Shown: piece by piece, positions 27,541-35,449 of the stretch | Position numbering within the stretch: position 1 is the first letter of the stretch | Layout: every line of letters starts with the position of its first letter | Assembly: GCF_011067745.1 (NCBI RefSeq) | Contig: NZ_JAAMPJ010000007.1 | Span: forward strand, 1-64,000 | Direction: 5' to 3' | Source: Lentzea alba | GTDB taxonomy: Bacteria > Actinomycetota > Actinomycetes > Mycobacteriales > Pseudonocardiaceae | DNA length: 64,000 bases | The notes under the pieces: generated by a model | What the model saw: only the letters and a program-made list of their open reading frames with translations | Told to the model about the DNA's origin: nothing | Database searches by the model: none | Translations under genes and position numbers: made by a program

Positions 27541-27690
27541 CGGGGCCATTTGGGGGACTGCGGTATCGGCCACGGCGAACGAAGGAGTAGATTGCGTGTC
27601 GTTACCCCGGACCTCGGTGACGTGACCTGCTCCACGACGAACGTGGACACAGATCATGAGCCGAGGTTTTTGCGTGCACAAGTCGCCGCA
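27541..27690 (+). promoter_or_regulatory. Candidate structured leader A upstream of the RTX-like gene
   Basis: The segment shares ordered blocks with 31628-31745: GGGCCATT, GAGTAG, a GTGTCGTT/GTGTTGCT block, GGACCTCGGTG, and CCGAGGTT followed by T-rich DNA and GTGCAC. ACCTCGG (27611-27617) pairs with CCGAGGT (27661-27667), and a run of five T follows. A nested hairpin, TCCACG (27631-27636) with CGTGGA (27642-27647), sits in the loop. Position and the T-run suggest an attenuator or cis-regulatory RNA for the gene starting at 27797. Confidence 0.5.
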
Positions 27691-27796
27691 CAGCCCGTTT
27701 TTACAGGGTTACCCGTGCGTCGCCCAGACAATTCTTTTCCCGCTGGCACGTCCGTGCCGCGCGGCTATGACCAATCGCATTTCGGGAAATGAAAAC

Positions 27797-28546
27797 ATGA
27801 GGATCCTACACAGTCAGATCCGCCGGGCAATCGTCGCCACACTGGCCGGAGTCCTTGCGGTCCCGGCCTTGTGGGCAGTCGCCCCGCTGACCGCCCACGC
27901 CGCCGTCAACTGCGTCGTGAGCCCCGGCGTGACCCAGACCGACACGGTCGTGACCGGAAGTCCCGGCAACGACACGATCGACTGCGGCGGCACGAACCCC
28001 GCCAAGACGATCAACGGCAACGGTGGCAACGACACAATTACCGGCTCGGACTTCGACGACACGATCAACGGCGGCGACGGCAACGACACCCTCACGGGCG
28101 GCACCGGCGCCGACACCCTCACCGGCGGCCTGGGCATCGACACGATCTCCGGCAGTGCCGGCAACGACACCCTCATCGGCGCTTCCAACGACGGCAGCCA
28201 GGACAGTCTCGACGGTGGCCTCGGCATCGACACCTGCCAGGGACCCGCGCCGGACCCCGACATCCACGCCAGCTGCGAGAACACGAGCACCCCGCCGGCA
28301 TCGGGCCCAGGTTCGGGCACGGCAAACGCAACCGAGCTGTGCATCGCAACCGGCGGCACGCTTTCCCTCACCGTCAACCCGGTGGGATACGTCTGCGTGT
28401 TCAACCCCCTCAGTCCAGCCAACCGCCGAGTCCAGGAGGCCCGCGGCATCTGCACCGGAGCCGGGGGAACGTTCGTGAACCTGCTCCCGCTGAGCTACGC
28501 CTGTCTCCTACCGACAACGCCACAAGCCATCCGCCGCACGAGCTGA
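27797..28546 (+). CDS. Secreted RTX-like calcium-binding repeat protein
   Basis: A 249-aa protein starting at ATG 27797 (MRILHSQIRRAIVATLAGVL) with a Sec signal peptide ending THA at about residue 35. Residues about 65-150 contain nonapeptide repeats of the hemolysin-type calcium-binding kind (GGNGGNDTITGS, GGDGNDTLTGG, GTGADTLTGG, GLGIDTISGS), which form a Ca2+-bound beta roll. The C-terminal about 80 residues carry four Cys in two similar pieces (CIATGG...YVCVF, CTGAGG...YACLL), perhaps two small disulfide modules. No type I secretion signal is evident. A strong terminator hairpin follows at 28641. Confidence 0.85.
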   Translation: MRILHSQIRRAIVATLAGVLAVPALWAVAPLTAHAAVNCVVSPGVTQTDTVVTGSPGNDTIDCGGTNPAKTINGNGGNDTITGSDFDDTINGGDGNDTLTGGTGADTLTGGLGIDTISGSAGNDTLIGASNDGSQDSLDGGLGIDTCQGPAPDPDIHASCENTSTPPASGPGSGTANATELCIATGGTLSLTVNPVGYVCVFNPLSPANRRVQEARGICTGAGGTFVNLLPLSYACLLPTTPQAIRRTS

Positions 28547-28640
28547 TCCAGTCGCTCGTCACGCAAACGTCCGCCGGGTAATACGGCCGCATGTAGGTCA
28601 GGTCGAGTTTCCTCGGCCTTGCAAGAAGGGTGCTCGTCCG

Positions 28641-28672
28641 AACCCCCGTACGCCCTGAGACGTACGGGGGTT
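28641..28672 (+). terminator. Hairpin terminator after the RTX-like gene
   Basis: A perfect 12-bp inverted repeat, AACCCCCGTACG / CGTACGGGGGTT, with an 8-nt loop, 95 bp after the RTX-like stop codon. Only a short pyrimidine run follows, as is common in actinobacteria. Confidence 0.8.
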
Positions 28673-28717
28673 CCTTCATGATCGAAATCGCCCAGAACGA
28701 CGTCAGCCGAGCGGACC

Positions 28718-29410
28718 ATGCACAGCAACAGGAAAGGCAAGCAACTGCTACTTGTCCACACCGCCGTAGCCTCCGTAGTGGCCGTCAGCGCCTTCGCGTT
28801 CATCCAGCAGAACGCCGCGAACGGCGCGGTCGGCTCGCCCGAGTCCGTCGCCCACGCCACGGTTCCCGGAACACAGATCGGCGTTCTACCGCCCGGCGAA
28901 ACAGCGTACGTCACCCTCTGGTTGACGAACCCGCACGCCAACGTGAAAGCCGAACTACAGCCCATCTCCGCCGGTGACGTCGTCATCGACACCGTCGCGA
29001 ACCCCTCCGACAAGGCCTACTGCCATGGCCAGGTCGAACTGTCCACCGTCGGCGCGGACCCCCATCTGCCCACCCTCGCGAAGCAGGAAACCAACCACCC
29101 GCACAAAATGATCGACGCCGTGAAACTCAAGGCCGAAACCGACTTCCGCTGCCAGGGCATGACCTACCACACCATGTGGTTCGTCCACCTCAAGGCCGTC
29201 CACCAGATGCACGAGCGGCGGAGCCGTGCCACAGCGCGACGGTCGACCCGTAGTCAGCACAACGAACTCGATGGTTCCACCACCGCATCGACAGCCGCGG
29301 CCGTGATGGGCGACCGGATCGGGACCTTCTGGACGCCTGAGCGCTCTCGGTGTCCACGAAAGGCGGCGGCACATCACCGGTGTTGCCAGCGATGTGCCGC
29401 CGCCGGTTGA
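28718..29410 (+). CDS. Secreted hypothetical protein, C-terminus probably out of frame
   Basis: ATG 28718 opens a protein with an N-terminal signal anchor (LLLVHTAVASVVAVSAFAFI). Residues about 35-165 form a plausible exported beta domain containing VLPPGETAYVTLWLTNPHAN and two Cys (AYCHG, FRCQG). I do not recognise the family. From about residue 168 the sequence becomes Arg/Ser/Thr-rich and unlike the first part, and the frame runs through the terminator hairpin at 29362-29404 before stopping at 29410. A frameshift near 29200 is likely; the true protein probably ends about 29200-29260. Confidence 0.6.
   Translation: MHSNRKGKQLLLVHTAVASVVAVSAFAFIQQNAANGAVGSPESVAHATVPGTQIGVLPPGETAYVTLWLTNPHANVKAELQPISAGDVVIDTVANPSDKAYCHGQVELSTVGADPHLPTLAKQETNHPHKMIDAVKLKAETDFRCQGMTYHTMWFVHLKAVHQMHERRSRATARRSTRSQHNELDGSTTASTAAAVMGDRIGTFWTPERSRCPRKAAAHHRCCQRCAAAG
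29362..29404. terminator. Bidirectional hairpin terminator
   Basis: A 14-bp perfect inverted repeat, GGCGGCGGCACATC / GATGTGCCGCCGCC, with a 15-nt loop between the convergent 28718 and 29429 genes. Confidence 0.8.
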
Positions 29411-29428
29411 CACGGCTGCTCCTGCTGG

Positions 29429-30745
29429 TCAGCAGGTGCAGATGCCGCCGTTGTTGATTCCGGCGACGCCGTTGCCGCCTGCGAGGCCGCTGGCGCCGGA
29501 TGAGGTGGTGATGGTGTCCAGTCCGTCGTTGATGGTTCCGGAGTTCCCGAGACCGCCGGCACCCGCGGCACCACCGAGGCCGCCCGGACCGCCGGGGCCG
29601 CTGCAACCGGTGCCGCCGTTACCTCCGCCGGCGCCGTTGCCGCCCTTGCCGCCGGTCGCGGTAATGGTGTCGACGCCGGTTCCTCCGGTGAGGGTGCCGG
29701 AGTTCCCGATCCCACCGGCACCGCCGGCACCACCAACGCCACCGGCGCCGCCGGGCTGGACAGCCGCCGAGCCGTTGCCGCCCTTGCCACCGACGCCACC
29801 GTTACCGCCGAGCCCTCCGTTGGCCTTGAGCGTGTCGGCACCGGCACCACCGCTGATGGTTCCGGAGTTCCCGATCCCACCGGCACCGCCGGCACCGCCG
29901 ACGCCCCCGGCGCCGCCGCCGTGACCGCAGCCACCGACGCCACCAGCCGCACCGGTACCACCGGCACCGCCGTTGGCGGTCACGTCGTCCAGACCGGGAT
30001 CGGCGAGAGCGCCGGTGAAGATGCCGGAGTTTCCGACGCCACCGGCCGCACCGGCGCCACCGATACCCCCGGCACCCGCGCCACCGGCGACGAGGGCGCT
30101 GTTGCCACCGGAGCCACCAAGACCGCCGTTGCCGCCCCTGCCCGCGGTGAGGGTGACGATGTCGTTGCCGGCGCCACCGGTGATGTTCCCGGCGTTGCCG
30201 ACGCCACCGATTCCGCCGTTACCACCGGCGCCACCCGCGCCGGTGGCGAATCCGAGCCCGCCCTGGCCGCCGTTGCCACCGTTACCGCCGGCCCCACCGA
30301 TAACGATGATGCTGTCTGTGCCCGCACCGCCGTCGATGACTCCGGAGGTGCCCACGCCGTTGCCGCCGACGTTTCCGACACCGCCGTTACCGCCGGCGTT
30401 GCCCGCCGGGGTGCCCATAGTGCCGTTGGCTCCCGCGGGGCCGTTGGTACCCGCGGTACCGGCGACACCGGTGACCCTGATCGTGTCGTTACCGGCGAGT
30501 CCGTTCACGGTGCCGTCCACGGCACCACCGGTGATCGTGATGATGTTGTTCCCGCTGGTGCCGTTCAGGATCTGACCGGCGGGGATCCCCGCGGTGCAGG
30601 TGAAGTTGGCGCCGCTTTGGGTACATCCCGGCGGCAGCGCCCACGCCTGCGCGGGAACCAGGAGAACAAACCCCGCCGCCGTGCCCAAGCCGATCAGGGC
30701 CCGGCCGGCCCGGCCTGCCGTACTGATGCGTGCTGTCGATCTCAT
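29429..30745 (-). CDS. Secreted PGRS-like Gly/Ala/Asn-rich repeat protein
   Basis: A 438-aa protein starting at ATG 30745 with a signal peptide (about 1-36, ending AWA). The mature part is almost entirely GGxGG repeats. The unit is about 50-60 residues: a Gly-Gly-Asn/Ala run (GGAGGVGGAGGAGG), then GIGNSGTISGGAGADTLKAN or a variant. It therefore alternates PGRS-type GGA/GGN triplets, known from mycobacterial PE_PGRS proteins, with an RTX-like GGxGxD step. There is no PE domain. Seven or so units can be counted by the GNSGxxxGG signature. It ends with NNGGICTC. Ca2+-binding surface protein is a reasonable inference; function unknown. Confidence 0.82.
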   Translation of the reverse strand: MRSTARISTAGRAGRALIGLGTAAGFVLLVPAQAWALPPGCTQSGANFTCTAGIPAGQILNGTSGNNIITITGGAVDGTVNGLAGNDTIRVTGVAGTAGTNGPAGANGTMGTPAGNAGGNGGVGNVGGNGVGTSGVIDGGAGTDSIIVIGGAGGNGGNGGQGGLGFATGAGGAGGNGGIGGVGNAGNITGGAGNDIVTLTAGRGGNGGLGGSGGNSALVAGGAGAGGIGGAGAAGGVGNSGIFTGALADPGLDDVTANGGAGGTGAAGGVGGCGHGGGAGGVGGAGGAGGIGNSGTISGGAGADTLKANGGLGGNGGVGGKGGNGSAAVQPGGAGGVGGAGGAGGIGNSGTLTGGTGVDTITATGGKGGNGAGGGNGGTGCSGPGGPGGLGGAAGAGGLGNSGTINDGLDTITTSSGASGLAGGNGVAGINNGGICTC

Positions 30746-31627
30746 GATCAACCTTCCACCCGTGAAGGCGTCCGGGACTGCTGCCACGGACCTGCGAGGT
30801 GGCGTGATGACCGGGGTCTGGAGTCACTGCCCGGTACCGCATAAATAACAGCACTGGATCAACCAACACCCTCGACATGGCCAACCCTTCGCGCCTTCAA
30901 CAGAGCTGGCAATGCAAACCATGACACGCCACCCGCACGTGATACGAGATTCCCGCCGATGCCAGCAGAACAAGGTCGACCGTAACCGACTGTCATGTCC
31001 CACTACGGCGTAACCACTCACATGCCAAATACATGAACATTCAAATTCAACAGGCAAGGCCCACATCGGCGAACATCAAGAACAGCCGCAGTTGATCTGC
31101 CATGAGCTTCCGGCGATCTAGGTGCAATATCATCATTGCCACACAAAAGAGGATGACGTCGAAACCTTCATGTCACGAGAACCTGACAACCAACACGGCG
31201 CGCGAAATTCGGCCCGGCCTCCACGATCGGACGTTCCGCGGCACCAGGCGGGTCCGTTCGACCAAACCAGGCCCACAGTGGAGCCAGCATCGAACGGTGC
31301 CGATCATCTGAGCTGGTCACGGCGTTGATTCGACCCAGGACCCGGCGGTGCACGCACTGATCGAAGATGCACCGAGGGAGGGCGGACAACGAAGCGAACG
31401 CAACCAGGCAAAGGGGATGCTGGTGCAGCCAATATCGCACCACGGCCTTTGGCATGGCACTGGCGAGCTTCGCCGCGCACAGATCACCCAGGCACCAAGG
31501 CCTCAGCACGGACACTTTCCGCGTCGATCGTCGCCAATCCTGGTCGATGACAGATCCTCACGTTGACACCCACATGACTTCGAATCATGCACGTAGGCTT
31601 CTTAAACATGGATTCCCATCTCGCGAA
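30746..31627. other. Gene-free, lower-GC stretch in the secreted-protein island
   Basis: About 880 bp between the divergent PGRS-like and beta-helix genes. No frame has convincing codon bias or a recognisable product. GC content is clearly lower around 30830-31200 than elsewhere in the window. It must hold the promoters of both neighbours; the AT-rich composition suggests acquired DNA. Confidence 0.55.
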
Positions 31628-31745
31628 AATGGGCCATTCGGGGCGTCAAGCATGCATTCCTGCCCACATGGGAGTAGGATACGTGGTGTTGCTCAGGACC
31701 TCGGTGGCGCAGATGGATGCGACCCGAGGTTCTTTTTGTGCACGA
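31628..31745 (+). promoter_or_regulatory. Candidate structured leader B upstream of the beta-helix gene
   Basis: Shares ordered blocks with 27541-27690. ACCTCGG (31698-31704) pairs with CCGAGGT (31724-31730), followed by TCTTTTTG. The loop here is 19 nt instead of 43 nt and lacks the nested hairpin. The start codon of the downstream gene is 40 bp away. Confidence 0.5.
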
Positions 31746-31769
31746 TTATGTTTCAGGACAGAAGGCGTC

Positions 31770-32618
31770 ATGAATAAATTCCACCCAGCCATTCGCGCAA
31801 CGCTCGGCGCCACCGTGGTGGTGGGGGCCATGGCCGTCGTCGCTCCCGCGGCGCAGGCCGGCACCATCCCCGTGGCGTGCAGCGAGAGCGCTCTCGTCGC
31901 GGCGGTGGACCTGGCCAATTCCACTCCGGCCGCGGACACCCTCGTCCTGGCGGGCGGCTGCACCTACGGCCTCACCGCTCCCCACGGCGGGCTGACCACC
32001 GGACTACCGGTCATCACCACTCAGATGGAACTGCTCGGCCCGGCGACCATCACTCGCACGTCGCTGCTGCTGTTCCGCATCTTCGAGGTCAGCGCCACCG
32101 GTAACCTCACCCTCAGCACCTCGGTCGCGGTCACCAACGGCAGCGTCGTCGGTGACGGTGGAGGCATTCTCAACCGCGGCGCGGTAACCCTGACCAGCAG
32201 CAGCCTGAGCGGCAACCTGGCCACCCTCAACGGCGGCGGCTTGGCCAACGCCGACACCCCCAACGGCACCGCGCCCGCCGCCACGTTCACCAGGAGCCCG
32301 GTGACCGACAACATCGCGCTGCTGGACGGTGGCGGAATCTACAACGGCGAGCGCGGCACGCTGACCACCACCGGTGTCAGTGGCGGCCCGATGCTCGTCG
32401 GCCGCAACACCGGATCACGCGGAGGAGGCATCGCCGCGGTCGGCTCCACCGCGACCGTGATGACCCAGACCGCCGTGACGACCAACGTCGCGTTGCTGAC
32501 CGCGGGCGGCGTCTACCGCCAGGGCGGCACCATGACCAACAACAACTCACCGATCAGCGCGAACCTGACGAACAACTGCCTCGGCAGCGTACCGGCGGTC
32601 CCCAGCTGCACCGGATAA
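31770..32618 (+). CDS. Secreted parallel beta-helix (Pmp/pectate-lyase-like) repeat protein
   Basis: A 282-aa protein from ATG 31770 (MNKFHPAIRATLGATVVVGA) with a signal peptide ending AQA at about residue 34. The mature part has right-handed beta-helix repeats: SVVGDGGGILNRGAVTLTSS, NLATLNGGGLANA, NIALLDGGGIYNGERGTLTT, GSRGGGIAAVGS and NVALLTAGGVYRQGGTM, i.e. the GGGI/GGGL-N pattern of chlamydial-type Pmp and other adhesin repeats. One disulfide may join C(CLGS) and C(SCTG) at the end. Probably a surface or secreted structural protein; no catalytic site is visible. Confidence 0.82.
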   Translation: MNKFHPAIRATLGATVVVGAMAVVAPAAQAGTIPVACSESALVAAVDLANSTPAADTLVLAGGCTYGLTAPHGGLTTGLPVITTQMELLGPATITRTSLLLFRIFEVSATGNLTLSTSVAVTNGSVVGDGGGILNRGAVTLTSSSLSGNLATLNGGGLANADTPNGTAPAATFTRSPVTDNIALLDGGGIYNGERGTLTTTGVSGGPMLVGRNTGSRGGGIAAVGSTATVMTQTAVTTNVALLTAGGVYRQGGTMTNNNSPISANLTNNCLGSVPAVPSCTG

Positions 32619-32634
32619 CCACATCCAGAACGAT

Positions 32635-32669
32635 GCTGTGGGCCTCCCCGAAACGGGAAGGCCCACAGC
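32635..32669 (+). terminator. Hairpin terminator after the beta-helix gene
   Basis: Inverted repeat GCTGTGGGCC / GGCCCACAGC with an extended inner stem around CCCGAAACGGG, 17 bp after the stop codon. Confidence 0.85.
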
Positions 32670-33007
32670 GTCGCGTAGGCGCTGCCTGCAAGGAGCTGGC
32701 GAGACAGCTGCCGTGCCGGCGATGAGCGATCCGTGGCCGAGTCCGGTGGGCGTCGCGAAGATCGATGTCGCGGTCGCCGCACATGAGCTGCACCAGCACC
32801 TAGAACAGGGCGGGATCTCTTGTGGTCGTGATGGCCTCGCCCACCGCAGCGGCAGTGGTTGGGTTGACGGCGACGCCGACCAGTCAGCCGTCCTCGCGCG
32901 TCACGGCCAGGGACCGGTGCGACGGCGCCTGCCGCCACAGCGAACACTCGGCGATCGGCAGGCCGGTGGCATCGGCAAAACCTGGCTGGCACTCGCGTCG
33001 GCGCACG
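32670..33007 (-). other. Decayed coding DNA, unidentified
   Basis: No intact gene. The minus strand shows short coding-like stretches in more than one frame (for example LVGVAVNPTTAAAVGEAI, preceded by an in-frame stop), so this looks like an old pseudogene. I cannot name the family. Confidence 0.35.
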
Positions 33008-33190
33008 TCCGCACAGGAATCTGTAGGCGCGCTGGCTCGGCATCATGCCGACCAGTCCGGTCCCGGTCGTGCGGATGACCGTTCTCGGGAATATCCGAGG
33101 ATGGTGCCGGTCCGGCTTGCGGCGCGTGAGGTGCTCTCGGCGCTGTCGAACTTTCGCCGGTGGGCTGTGCGCCGCCTTTTAGCGGCGTCG
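33008..33190. repeat. Diverged repeat copy B (decayed AI-2E start next to ANTAR gene)
   Basis: Alignable with 26928-27130. On the minus strand ATG 33043 opens MPSQRAYRF, matching the MPSRRAYQV start of the intact AI-2E transporter, and then frame and similarity are lost within about 12 codons. The right end includes the stop codon of the ANTAR gene and a CGCCGC-TTTTA-GCGGCG hairpin. Confidence 0.65.
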
Positions 33191-33925
33191 GGTCCTGCTG
33201 TTCCTTAGCAGTTCGGTGATCTCCGGTGATCGCGATGCGACCTGCCGTGCGACGTCGGACAGCAGCTGATTGCTGTTGCGGGCGTGGGTGCGCATCAGGG
33301 AGAACGCGTCCGCGACATCGATCTGGAGGCGCTCGGCCAGGATTCCTTTCGCCTGCTCGATGGCGATGCGGCTGTTGAGCGCGTTCTGCAGCTGTTCGGT
33401 GACCATCTCGCTGTGCCGCAGCGCCCGGACCTGCAAGATGCTGATCGTCGCGACATTGGCGAAGGACTGGGCCAGCTCGACCGCGTCCTCCGGAATGGCG
33501 CCGGGCGCGGTTCGGAACAGGTTCAGCGCGCCGACGATCTGCTCGCGCAGTCGCATCGGCACCGCGTGGACGGCGGAGAACCCCTGTTCGCGTGCCGCGA
33601 CGGTGAACCGGGGCCAGCGCTGCGGCTCCTGGCCCAGGTCGGCGCACGCCACGGGCTGCCCGGTGTGGAAGCAGTCCAGGCAGGGGCCCTCCTCGTCCTG
33701 CAGCTGGAACAGCTCCAGCATCCGGGCCTGTTCCGTGGACGCGGCCACCAGGTTCAGCGCACCTCGCTGATCAGCCAGCAGGATCCCGACCGCGTCCACC
33801 TCCAGCAACTCGACGCAGCGTTCGGTCAGGGTGTGCAGGAAGTCGATGGCATCGAACCGCAACACGAGCGTGTCCGCCAGCTCGACGAAGGTCTGAGCGA
33901 TCCGCCGGTCCAACACGTGACTCAC
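33179..33925 (-). CDS. GAF-ANTAR transcription antiterminator
   Basis: A 248-aa regulator. Residues about 15-165 are a GAF domain (DAVGILLADQRGALNLVAAS, GPCLDCFHTGQPVACADLGQ, HAVPMRLREQIVGALNLFR). Residues about 170-235 are an ANTAR domain with LQNALNSRIAIEQAKGILAE and FSLMRTHARNSNQLLSDVAR. ANTAR proteins bind tandem hexaloop hairpins in nascent RNA and prevent termination; the GAF domain senses a ligand. No histidine-kinase or phospho-acceptor is fused, so control is probably by ligand. The start overlaps the stop of the neighbouring ANTAR gene by 4 bp, giving a two-gene operon. Confidence 0.92.
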   Translation of the reverse strand: MSHVLDRRIAQTFVELADTLVLRFDAIDFLHTLTERCVELLEVDAVGILLADQRGALNLVAASTEQARMLELFQLQDEEGPCLDCFHTGQPVACADLGQEPQRWPRFTVAAREQGFSAVHAVPMRLREQIVGALNLFRTAPGAIPEDAVELAQSFANVATISILQVRALRHSEMVTEQLQNALNSRIAIEQAKGILAERLQIDVADAFSLMRTHARNSNQLLSDVARQVASRSPEITELLRNSRTRRR

Positions 33926-34650
33926 CTCTGTTTCTCATGGTTGGTGTCCGGGGTGAATCTCAGTCTGCGCGCGACCACCTCGACCGCCACCTCCGACAGA
34001 CGCAGGCCGGTGACGTACGCGTGCGCCCGCAACCTCACGAACGCCTCACCGAGATCGCTGTCCAGCTGCACCGACACCATGCCGGTGGCCTGATGCACCA
34101 CACCCCAGCGGCGCTCCGGCTCGCTACCCCACAGATCACCGCCGTCCAGCCCCACCGGCACCGCGGACCGGCCCAGCAACAGCGCCGTCGCCGTGTCCGC
34201 GAACAGCAGCGCATCCGCGAGCTCCTCCGCCGACAGCGGGCCGTCGACGTCCCGGCAGATCTCCAACGCGCCCAGCGCGATCGCGCCCAGCGTCAAAGGG
34301 ATTACGAACACCGCCGCCACCCCCGCCGCGACCGCGGCCGGCGCGAACACCGGCCAGCGCCGCGCGCTCCACCCGTTCGCCAGATCGGACACGAACACCG
34401 GCTGGTTCTGCCGCAGAGCCTCCGGCACAGGCCCCTCACCCACCGTTGCCCCGAGCTCGGCGATCTCGTCACCGGCAGCTCCGGTGACCTCGAGCGGTTG
34501 CGCGGTACCGGCCAGATAGACCGCGACGCCGACCGCGTTCAGACCCGTCCGGCAGGCAAGGCAGACATGGCGGACACCGACGGGCTCCTGGTCCGCTCGC
34601 GCGAACTCGTTGATCACCGCGAGTATGTCGAGATGCCGATTCGTGCCCAC
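33922..34650 (-). CDS. GAF-ANTAR regulator, second copy
   Basis: About 242 residues. The N-terminal GAF-like domain includes HVCLACRTGLNAVGVAVYLA and VGEGPVPEALRQNQPVFVSD. The C-terminal WGVVHQATGMVSVQLDSDLG followed by FVRLRAHAYVTG is an ANTAR domain of the common GAF/ANTAR actinobacterial subgroup. Start: GTG 34650 has GAGGAG 8 nt upstream; an in-frame GTG at 34659 is too close to that site. It is upstream of and overlaps the other ANTAR gene by 4 bp, so both products are made together and might form heterodimers. Confidence 0.88.
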   Translation of the reverse strand: MGTNRHLDILAVINEFARADQEPVGVRHVCLACRTGLNAVGVAVYLAGTAQPLEVTGAAGDEIAELGATVGEGPVPEALRQNQPVFVSDLANGWSARRWPVFAPAAVAAGVAAVFVIPLTLGAIALGALEICRDVDGPLSAEELADALLFADTATALLLGRSAVPVGLDGGDLWGSEPERRWGVVHQATGMVSVQLDSDLGEAFVRLRAHAYVTGLRLSEVAVEVVARRLRFTPDTNHEKQR

Positions 34651-35239
34651 GCTGGTCACTCCTCGCCATTGTGTTCCAGGAAGAACCTTAGCCCTTCACA
34701 CCCACCCGCACGTCGTCGCGGTTGTCGGGCCGCACGGACCGACGCGGAGGTGAGGCTGGTCGAGCACGGGAGCTCCGACGGAAACTGGTCAGTGCCGCAG
34801 GGGCGGCGGGCCGGCGTATTCGGAGACGCGTGCGGCGAGTTCCTGTGCGCCGGCGTGGGAGGGGGTGGCCACAGCGTCACCCCTGACAGTGAGACTGGAG
34901 AAGTGGTCACCGCCGGGGTCCGGGCGGTCACACCCCCAAGGCCCAACGGTTCACAGGCCACCGAACCGGCGAGGGGACTGCACATTCGTCGACATGAACC
35001 GACTGCTGCCGAACATAGCCGAGCTCTTCCACCGCACACTGCCACCGAGCGGGGCGGCATGTGAACGGGTTGAACGGGCCTGGTGGCCGGATCCGCGTAC
35101 CAGGACGGTGTGCCGCCCCAGGCGGTCTCATCCGCAAGCGCGATGAGTGAGCGCCGGGAATTCGTCCTGACATGCGAGTACTGTTCGCGGAAAGTGCCCA
35201 GGACCCCGGCATGACGGCATCCGACCAAGGGGCACTCCC
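34651..35239. other. Intergenic or decayed region upstream of the ANTAR pair
   Basis: About 590 bp. The minus strand has a long open frame (from about 35228) but its content is Pro/Thr/Ser/Arg-rich with an unnatural composition. Short coding-like pieces near 34750-34860 and 35030-35150 may be remnants of a small hypothetical gene. The ANTAR operon promoter should lie in the left 150 bp. Confidence 0.35.
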
Positions 35240-35449
35240 ATGGCGCATCTCGATCAGCTTCCCGCCATCACGACGGTCGCGGGGATCGCGGAACCTCACC
35301 AGAGCACGGTCGCGTCCATCCAGCGCGCCGCCCGGCTGGGCCTGTTCAGCGCGGCCGAAGCAGAACTGATGATCAACCGGATCCGCGCGCTCGCGACCAT
35401 GGACACTGCGGAAGTCCTCACGGTCAGTCCCAACAGGACAGATACGTGA
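35240..35449 (+). CDS. Small hypothetical protein coupled to corA
   Basis: A 69-aa frame from ATG 35240 (MAHLDQLPAITTVAGIAEPH), all-helical in appearance, with no signal or membrane segment. Family unknown. It is supported by good codon bias and by its stop overlapping the CorA-type start by GTGA, which suggests translational coupling. Confidence 0.55.
   Translation: MAHLDQLPAITTVAGIAEPHQSTVASIQRAARLGLFSAAEAELMINRIRALATMDTAEVLTVSPNRTDT

Noticed and set aside
27541-27690. Considered as a ydaO (c-di-AMP) or GEMM (c-di-GMP) riboswitch
   Set aside because: The conserved core sequences of those classes were not found; only the pairing and T-run are supported.
29394-30575. Plus-strand Pro/Ala-rich frames opposite the PGRS-like gene, which look like cell-wall linker proteins
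   Set aside because: They are the exact complement of GGN/GGA codons (reading GCC/CCG), with no signal peptide; the minus strand has a signal peptide and repeat structure.
29429-30745. Considered as a CRISPR-like or tandem DNA repeat array
   Set aside because: Repeat units vary in length and are codon-based; they encode a protein repeat, with no direct-repeat/spacer alternation.
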